A DNA stretch of 35,190 nucleotides. Origin: a virus. Each line of letters begins with the position of its first letter. Positions within the stretch are counted from its first letter, which is position 1. Positions 31,432-35,190 of this stretch are shown here, in pieces. Where the stretch lies: the IMG/VR virus record IMGVR_UViG_3300037346_000526, positions 1 through 35,190 of that record. One strand, written 5' to 3'. The position numbers and the translations under genes are program-made. The notes below the pieces were generated by a model. That model saw nothing but the letters and a program-made list of their open reading frames with translations. It had not been told where the DNA came from and made no database searches.

Positions 31432-31587
31432 CTAGTCTCCGTCCTCTTGCTCGTCCATACCTTCTGCCATACCGTGCGTAATCATCATTCCAATGAGGTG
31501 TATCGCGTCCTTGCGTGTAAAGCCCGCTCCCTTGAGTTCAGTAAACATCTCGTGAAGTTGAACACAGGTCGCTCTTAGTGGACTCAT
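31432..31587 (-). CDS. Small hypothetical phage protein
   Basis: I start this protein (51 aa) at ATG 31587, just after the TS-homologue stop. A longer frame with a TTG start at 31638 overlaps that gene by 38 nt. The sequence SPLRATCVQLHEMFTELKGA followed by GFTRKDAIHLIG is a helix-turn-helix-like pair of helices, with an acidic tail (DEQEDGD). Small proteins of this type (LR....HEMF.EL..AGF) are common in actinophages. Unknown function. The ribosome site (GGATGAG) is weak, so translation is probably coupled. Confidence 0.55.
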   Translation of the reverse strand: MSPLRATCVQLHEMFTELKGAGFTRKDAIHLIGMMITHGMAEGMDEQEDGD

Positions 31588-31600
31588 CTCATCCGTTGAG

Positions 31601-32476
31601 TTACTTCTTTTCCACATCAGCCTTATCCTTTTTGTCAATGTTGTTCTTGACTGCCTTTTTCATGGAGTCTGCATACCACTTCTCGCTGTCAGTGAGACGG
31701 TCATACATGTTGTCGTTTACAACGGACTGCATTGGCAGGAACGCAGACGACTTTACCTCGTTCCAGGTCCTGCCAGTGAACACTGGAATCTCGACTTTTT
31801 TGTCCGTGTGCTTCAGCTTATCAGCGGACGTGTAGTGCTCTTCGTAGATGTGTAGTGAACCAACGTGATGAGCGTACTTGCCAGGCTCAATGCCAAGCAC
31901 GGAAGCCATTGCAATTTGTACTCTGGTGAACTGGAAGAAGTCGTAGGCAGCACCAAGCCAAACATCGTTTGAGCGCATGTACACGCTCATGTTCAGCTTA
32001 TTGTCGCGAATTCTAAACTGGTGTAACACGGTGCAAGGGTAGTCGCGCTTTTGCGGCTGCAGGTCATACTGCGGGTTCCAGATGGTTACAACTGCCTGCC
32101 GCGAATCTGGGTCTGACTTTAGCCTGTCAATAACGACGTCGTACTGCCCGTTTGTGCGTGGGCCATAGGCGCCATGAAACACGCCATTGTCCTCAGCGTA
32201 GTTTGCGAACTGCGGGCCTACCGCAATTACAAGGTCAGGGAAGCTTGTGCCAGAGACAAGCTGGCAAGCCTCAACGGCGCCAATTCCTGGTACCGTTCCA
32301 CGATTTACATTGAGAGGCAGCGTGTTATACACGTCGTCAATGCGAATAATCGCATCCTCAATCTCACGGGTCTTCATCCCACGTGGTGCAGTTTCCTTGC
32401 CGTGCTCGAGCACGTGCTTTACGAGGTCAACGTATCCGTTGACACCATCAGGTATGTTGATTATCGCAGTATCCAT
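31601..32476 (-). CDS. Thymidylate synthase-fold protein, predicted dCMP hydroxymethylase
   Basis: The 291-aa protein is homologous to thymidylate synthase: R126 in DSRQAVV, WNP (133-135), catalytic C148 in YPCTVLHQF, RSND (168-171), and the H-x-Y signature SLHIYEEH. Two residues set it apart. The His after the catalytic Cys in thymidylate synthase (E. coli PCH) is Thr149, as in T4 dCMP hydroxymethylase (CT). The Asn that reads uracil (E. coli N177) is D179 (GAAYDFFQF), and Asp there selects cytosine. The Cys-to-Asp spacing of 31 residues equals that in both relatives. I therefore predict 5-hydroxymethyl-dCMP synthesis from dCMP and methylene-tetrahydrofolate. A dCMP methylase is the main alternative; plain thymidylate synthase is less likely. 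It overlaps the kinase gene by 16 nt. Confidence 0.8.
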   Translation of the reverse strand: MDTAIINIPDGVNGYVDLVKHVLEHGKETAPRGMKTREIEDAIIRIDDVYNTLPLNVNRGTVPGIGAVEACQLVSGTSFPDLVIAVGPQFANYAEDNGVFHGAYGPRTNGQYDVVIDRLKSDPDSRQAVVTIWNPQYDLQPQKRDYPCTVLHQFRIRDNKLNMSVYMRSNDVWLGAAYDFFQFTRVQIAMASVLGIEPGKYAHHVGSLHIYEEHYTSADKLKHTDKKVEIPVFTGRTWNEVKSSAFLPMQSVVNDNMYDRLTDSEKWYADSMKKAVKNNIDKKDKADVEKK

Positions 32477-33477
32477 TGTTCTTCTTTCTTGTCAATTCCG
32501 TCAGCAACCCTTTTGATTGCCTGTCCGTACTCTTCCTTGGTTCTATTGAAGAACCTGCGCACGTATTGCGGGTGAGGCAAGACGGTGTAGTAGCGCTCAT
32601 CAACGGGAAGCTTAGATAGTGTCTTCTCGGCCAAACGACCTAAGACAGCGATACTTGGAAAGCCTAGTGTCTGCCACAGCGCGTTGAAGGAGTTTTTATT
32701 GTCTCCGTCATTTATGTTGATGATTCCGACGTCCTGCCAAAGTTCTTCTGGAAGAGAAGTAAGTAAATACTCCGCGCAGTTGCCATCAACTGGCATAAAA
32801 GGAAGCTTAGTCTCTTCGCCGTAACGTTTTACAATGTTTCGCTCATCGCCTACAAGTAAGACGCGTGGGTTAGGGCTTCCAATGTAGTAAGGAAACAGCT
32901 CAAGCTTACGGGCGTTATCCTCGACTGCAATTGCGTTGTCTATGATTATAGACGCTAAGGCATCTACTTCCTGTAGGCTTTCAGCCTTTGGGCTGTACAC
33001 TCCAGTAAGGACTGAGTACTTCGCGGCAACATGATATTGGTCTAGTATTTCGGCTAGGTCGTCGACCTTTACGAACTCATCTCCGCGTGCCTCTAGACGC
33101 GCTTGAATGACCTCTAGAGGTTGATAAAGCCAATGTTGGGCAACACCACGGGACTGTAAAAATAGCTCAACCCAGCGCCATCCAGCCTGGCCTAGCAGCC
33201 CGTATCCATCCTTGTTTGTTTCAGGGCGATACTTAGGTGCGTAGGTAACCTCGCCCCAGTGCCATCTGTCAGATAGGGCAATAAACCGAAACCAGTTTTG
33301 TTTCTCAATTGAGGTTACGTAATCCTTTAGTACCCAGCGGCGCGTTGGCTCCTCGGGCTTGCCCTTGTGAAACCGGGCAATTTGGTCAATGCCATAACGA
33401 GAAACAAGTTCCTCATTGATTGCCTCAATGAGTGTTGACTTGCCTGAGGCGTCTGTGCCTTCAATCACGATAAACAT
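32461..33477 (-). CDS. Nucleotide kinase (dTMP kinase-like) fused to UDG-like domain
   Basis: This is a 338-aa protein. The N-terminal 190 residues are a P-loop kinase: G7-T-D-A-S-G-K13-S-T, D70-R71 (LSDRWHW) and a lid-like RGDE (131-134), as in thymidylate and phage deoxynucleotide kinases. Residues about 200-320 look like the uracil-DNA glycosylase superfamily: PRVLLVGDERN, LPFMPVDGNCAEYLL, SIAVLGRLAE and HPQYVRRF (302-309), but without a clear catalytic Asp. The fusion is unusual. The kinase half would phosphorylate a (possibly modified) dNMP, matching the TS homologue it overlaps. The second half may only bind bases or DNA. It has its own extended -10 promoter. Confidence 0.7.
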   Translation of the reverse strand: MFIVIEGTDASGKSTLIEAINEELVSRYGIDQIARFHKGKPEEPTRRWVLKDYVTSIEKQNWFRFIALSDRWHWGEVTYAPKYRPETNKDGYGLLGQAGWRWVELFLQSRGVAQHWLYQPLEVIQARLEARGDEFVKVDDLAEILDQYHVAAKYSVLTGVYSPKAESLQEVDALASIIIDNAIAVEDNARKLELFPYYIGSPNPRVLLVGDERNIVKRYGEETKLPFMPVDGNCAEYLLTSLPEELWQDVGIININDGDNKNSFNALWQTLGFPSIAVLGRLAEKTLSKLPVDERYYTVLPHPQYVRRFFNRTKEEYGQAIKRVADGIDKKEEQWILR

Positions 33478-33490
33478 GCTGCGTCCTTTT

Positions 33491-33514
33491 GTCGTTTGGT
33501 TACTTATTATATCA
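33491..33514 (-). promoter_or_regulatory. Phage promoter, extended -10 with AACGAC start region (copy 2)
   Basis: The minus strand has TGATATAAT (33506-33514), a perfect extended -10 (TG-A-TATAAT), followed by AAACGAC about 9 nt later. It lies just after the stop of the 156-aa gene and 14 nt or more before the kinase ATG. It can start the transcript kinase-hydroxymethylase-deaminase-polymerase. It is the best -10 of the three copies. Confidence 0.65.
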
Positions 33515-33529
33515 GGAGGGTGCGACTTT

Positions 33530-34000
33530 TTACGATATAAACTCTATCCGGTAAACCTTTTCGATACCACTGTCCTTATCAGACGCTTCGTCTAGTAGCC
33601 TCTCAGCGACCCTGGTGAGGTACCGAGCACCACCTTGGTCGTACTTATATAACGCCTCAAGTACTGCGTCTGGCTCCTCGCTAACCTGCGCCCAGTATCT
33701 GTCTTTCTCGGGGAACACAATAGGCGCATCAAGTGTCGGGTTACATGTCTCACAAGGCTGTGCATCTTCATCAGCGCCACTACTTGCAATCTCTGTTAGT
33801 CCATAACGTTTTACCAGTGGGCAGGCTGCGCCATGGTAAACTAGTGAAACGCCTATACGAGAAAGAATATATGAACCATTCTCGGTCTTGTATAGTTCAA
33901 ACTCTATCCAACGATACGAGCCGTATCTCCAGGAAGAAGACTCAGCAAGTAGAGTACCGTTGAACTGTAGTGTTCGAGTACCATCTCGTACCTCAAGCAT
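33530..34000 (-). CDS. Conserved hypothetical actinophage protein
   Basis: The 156-aa protein has an N-terminal beta domain (TRTLQFNGTLLAESSS, then RWIEFELYKTENGSYILSRIG) and a CETC zinc-knuckle-like pair near residue 85. A final helical part follows with RYWAQV, DAVLEALYKYD and ARYLTRVAERLL. I recall this pattern (an EDGSY strand, then YWAQ, then a YD...RYLT-RVA ending) in many actinophage proteins of unknown role. No catalytic motif was found. It has its own promoter upstream. Confidence 0.6.
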   Translation of the reverse strand: MLEVRDGTRTLQFNGTLLAESSSWRYGSYRWIEFELYKTENGSYILSRIGVSLVYHGAACPLVKRYGLTEIASSGADEDAQPCETCNPTLDAPIVFPEKDRYWAQVSEEPDAVLEALYKYDQGGARYLTRVAERLLDEASDKDSGIEKVYRIEFIS

Positions 34001-34021
34001 GTTTTATCTTTCTTGTCGTAG

Positions 34022-34044
34022 CGTCGTTATGGTTCATAATATCA
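34022..34044 (-). promoter_or_regulatory. Phage promoter, extended -10 with AACGAC start region (copy 3)
   Basis: The minus strand has TGATATTAT (34036-34044), an extended -10, followed by CATAACGACG (34022-34031). It is nearly identical to copy 1 over more than 20 nt. It lies 22-44 nt upstream of the 156-aa gene in a 62-nt gap. Confidence 0.6.
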
Positions 34045-34062
34045 AATCCTTTTCTATAAACA

Positions 34063-34404
34063 CTAGTAAAGTAGCGTTCCTGTCCAATCAATATCATTGT
34101 CAAACTTTCTATGGTAGTCATTTACCATCATTCCAATGAATGCAAATTGTATCTGTTGCGCCCTAGTAAACTCTGTCTGCTCGTCCATCCAGGTAGATAG
34201 CTGCGAGAAGAAAATCTTGAGCTGGTCAAAGTACGCCTCGATTACTTGAGGATACGCCGCGGTTACTTCCTTATGGTCTGGGTACCCTCGTGCAACCTCG
34301 TCTCCGTCTAGCCAGATTACACGAGCAATCATTGGAATCTTTTTGTCAGGGTGCTCGATTGGTTCAAGAGCAACCCATTCCACCTCGTAAGTCGTTTCTG
34401 CCAT
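34063..34404 (-). CDS. Hypothetical protein (113 aa)
   Basis: I do not recognise this protein. It begins with beta strands (TYEVEWVALEPI, MIARVIWLDGDEV) followed by helices with aromatic residues (QVIEAYFDQLKIFFSQLSTW) and a last helix pair (QQIQFAFIGMMV). It is acidic and soluble and starts 1 nt overlapping the fibre gene stop, so it is translated with it. It may be a fibre-assembly chaperone by position, but that is only context. Confidence 0.45.
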   Translation of the reverse strand: MAETTYEVEWVALEPIEHPDKKIPMIARVIWLDGDEVARGYPDHKEVTAAYPQVIEAYFDQLKIFFSQLSTWMDEQTEFTRAQQIQFAFIGMMVNDYHRKFDNDIDWTGTLLY

Positions 34405-35190
34405 TATAGCACCTTTCTTTCTAGTATCTCTACCCGCAGGGCGAGTTCTTGAACTGACTTGATTAGCGGAGAGATAAACTGATAGTAGTCAACCTTACGG
34501 ATAGGGGTCTTGTCATCACTATCATTACCAGTATATTTTTCTCCGTCACGATAGACAAGACCGTACTTTTGGACGCCTCGTGCGCTAAAAACCTCCTCAA
34601 CCTCCTGGGCAATAAGACCATATTGCACATTCGATTGACCATCGGTTTTCCAGGTAAACGATACCGGGCGCAGCTTGTTGATAAAGTCAAGACCCAGCGG
34701 GGTTGGGTTTACGGCTGTCTTTAGACGACCGTCTGAAGGAGGACCGGGCAAACCGCGAGGACCTGGAGGACCTGGAGGACCGGGCAAACCGCGAGGACCT
34801 GTTGGGCCAGAGCCAATAGCTTGTGTCGCAAGTGTACCGTCGCCGCGGGCAACAACCATGCGAGTACTTGAGCCTGCAAGGTCAGACACAGTAACAGTTG
34901 TTGTAAAACGCACAGAGCCGGCTAGAACGGTGTTTCCCGGAGTAATACCAATGCCGCGGTTACCGTCGATGAACATAGAGTCACGGCCGTTACCGGCATA
35001 GAAATACGGATAGCCTGTACCAGACGTACCGGATAACATGAGCCCGGAACCACCTACGCCTATAGGTCCAATCGTGCCAACCTGTCCACCGTTGAAGAAA
35101 CTTATCTGGTTACCGTTTGACAACTCAACACGAGTGTTGGTTGACGATGTTCGAACAGTTCTACCAGTAAGTGTACCAGCCGTGATGTTT
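34404..35190 (-). CDS. Collagen-like tail fibre with C-terminal S74 chaperone domain (5' end outside window)
   Basis: The frame stays open to the right edge with no stop, so the N terminus is missing; a TTG at 35123 is probably not the start. Visible parts are a beta region (GNGRDSMFIDGNRGIGI), a short collagen stretch of GPP/GPR/GLP triplets, and a C-terminal peptidase S74 intramolecular chaperone. The latter begins S-D-G-R-L-K and continues PLGLDFINKLRPVSFTWK, then YGLIAQEVEEVF, ending in a helical coil (QELALRVEILERKVL). S74 domains help fibres trimerise and cut themselves off at the Ser-Asp site, with the Ser-Lys pair as catalyst. It lies on the strand opposite to the other fibres, next to the replication genes. 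Confidence 0.82.
   Translation of the reverse strand, partial: NITAGTLTGRTVRTSSTNTRVELSNGNQISFFNGGQVGTIGPIGVGGSGLMLSGTSGTGYPYFYAGNGRDSMFIDGNRGIGITPGNTVLAGSVRFTTTVTVSDLAGSSTRMVVARGDGTLATQAIGSGPTGPRGLPGPPGPPGPRGLPGPPSDGRLKTAVNPTPLGLDFINKLRPVSFTWKTDGQSNVQYGLIAQEVEEVFSARGVQKYGLVYRDGEKYTGNDSDDKTPIRKVDYYQFISPLIKSVQELALRVEILERKVL

Noticed and set aside
31601-32476. Annotation as ordinary thymidylate synthase (thyA)
   Set aside because: Thr149 and Asp179 replace the His and Asn needed for dUMP specificity and match T4 dCMP hydroxymethylase.
1-35190. tRNA genes, insertion sequences, integrase or attachment site
   Set aside because: No cloverleaf-like sequence, transposase or integrase motif was noticed. 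All gaps are under 170 bp and look regulatory.

Overview
The window is a stretch of a tailed bacteriophage genome (Caudoviricetes), most likely infecting an actinobacterium. The host evidence is a WhiB-family regulator (a family essentially confined to Actinobacteria and their phages), a DUF6378-type protein common in actinophages, and a PolA/RuvC/SNF2/Cas4-like/RecA-like replication set like that of many actinophages. The base composition looks moderate by eye, and several structural modules (GPT collagen repeats, 'HGF' beta repeats, cupredoxin-like and fibrinogen-like domains, flavin halogenase) resemble those of aquatic T4-like phages. My inference is a large aquatic actinophage. No terminase, capsid, portal or tRNA gene was recognised, so those lie outside the window.

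Layout. Positions 1-16185 (+ strand) form a receptor-binding and tail-fibre region. In order it holds a collagen-like protein cut by the left edge, a seven-repeat beta-propeller, a 54-aa small protein, a GPT-repeat protein, a fibrinogen-domain fibre, a 1935-aa adhesin, two paralogous collagen-like fibres (one ending in a cupredoxin-like domain) and a carbohydrate-binding-like protein. A family-2 glycosyltransferase and a flavin-dependent halogenase follow, overlapping each other by 4 nt. At about 16.18 kb transcription becomes convergent.

Positions 16169-35190 (- strand) are tightly packed. Read from the right edge leftwards they hold an S74-chaperone collagen-like fibre (cut by the edge), two hypotheticals, a nucleotide kinase fused to a UDG-like domain, a thymidylate-synthase homologue with dCMP-hydroxymethylase signatures, a small protein and a dCMP deaminase. 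Next come DNA polymerase I, a RuvC-like resolvase, an SNF2 helicase, a Cas4-like Fe-S nuclease, a Sak4-like ATPase and an SSB-like protein. Then come two tandem glycosyltransferase-like proteins, a dUTPase/dCTPase-like pyrophosphatase, small proteins, a C5-cytosine methyltransferase, a glycosylase-like protein, an M23 peptidase, the WhiB protein and a small membrane protein.

How it may fit together. The most interesting reading is a DNA hypermodification pathway. The TS homologue carries Cys148-Thr149 and Asp179, the same residues at the same numbers as T4 dCMP hydroxymethylase, in place of the Cys-His and Asn of thymidylate synthase. With the kinase, the all-alpha pyrophosphatase and two glycosyltransferase-like proteins of T4 beta-GT-like layout, this predicts 5-hydroxymethylcytosine that may be glycosylated. 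Separately, the GT2-halogenase pair behind the fibre genes suggests chemical decoration of virion proteins or a host-directed small molecule. A recurring extended -10 promoter with a shared initially transcribed AACGAC sequence precedes three - strand transcription units. Intergenic gaps are all under 170 bp.
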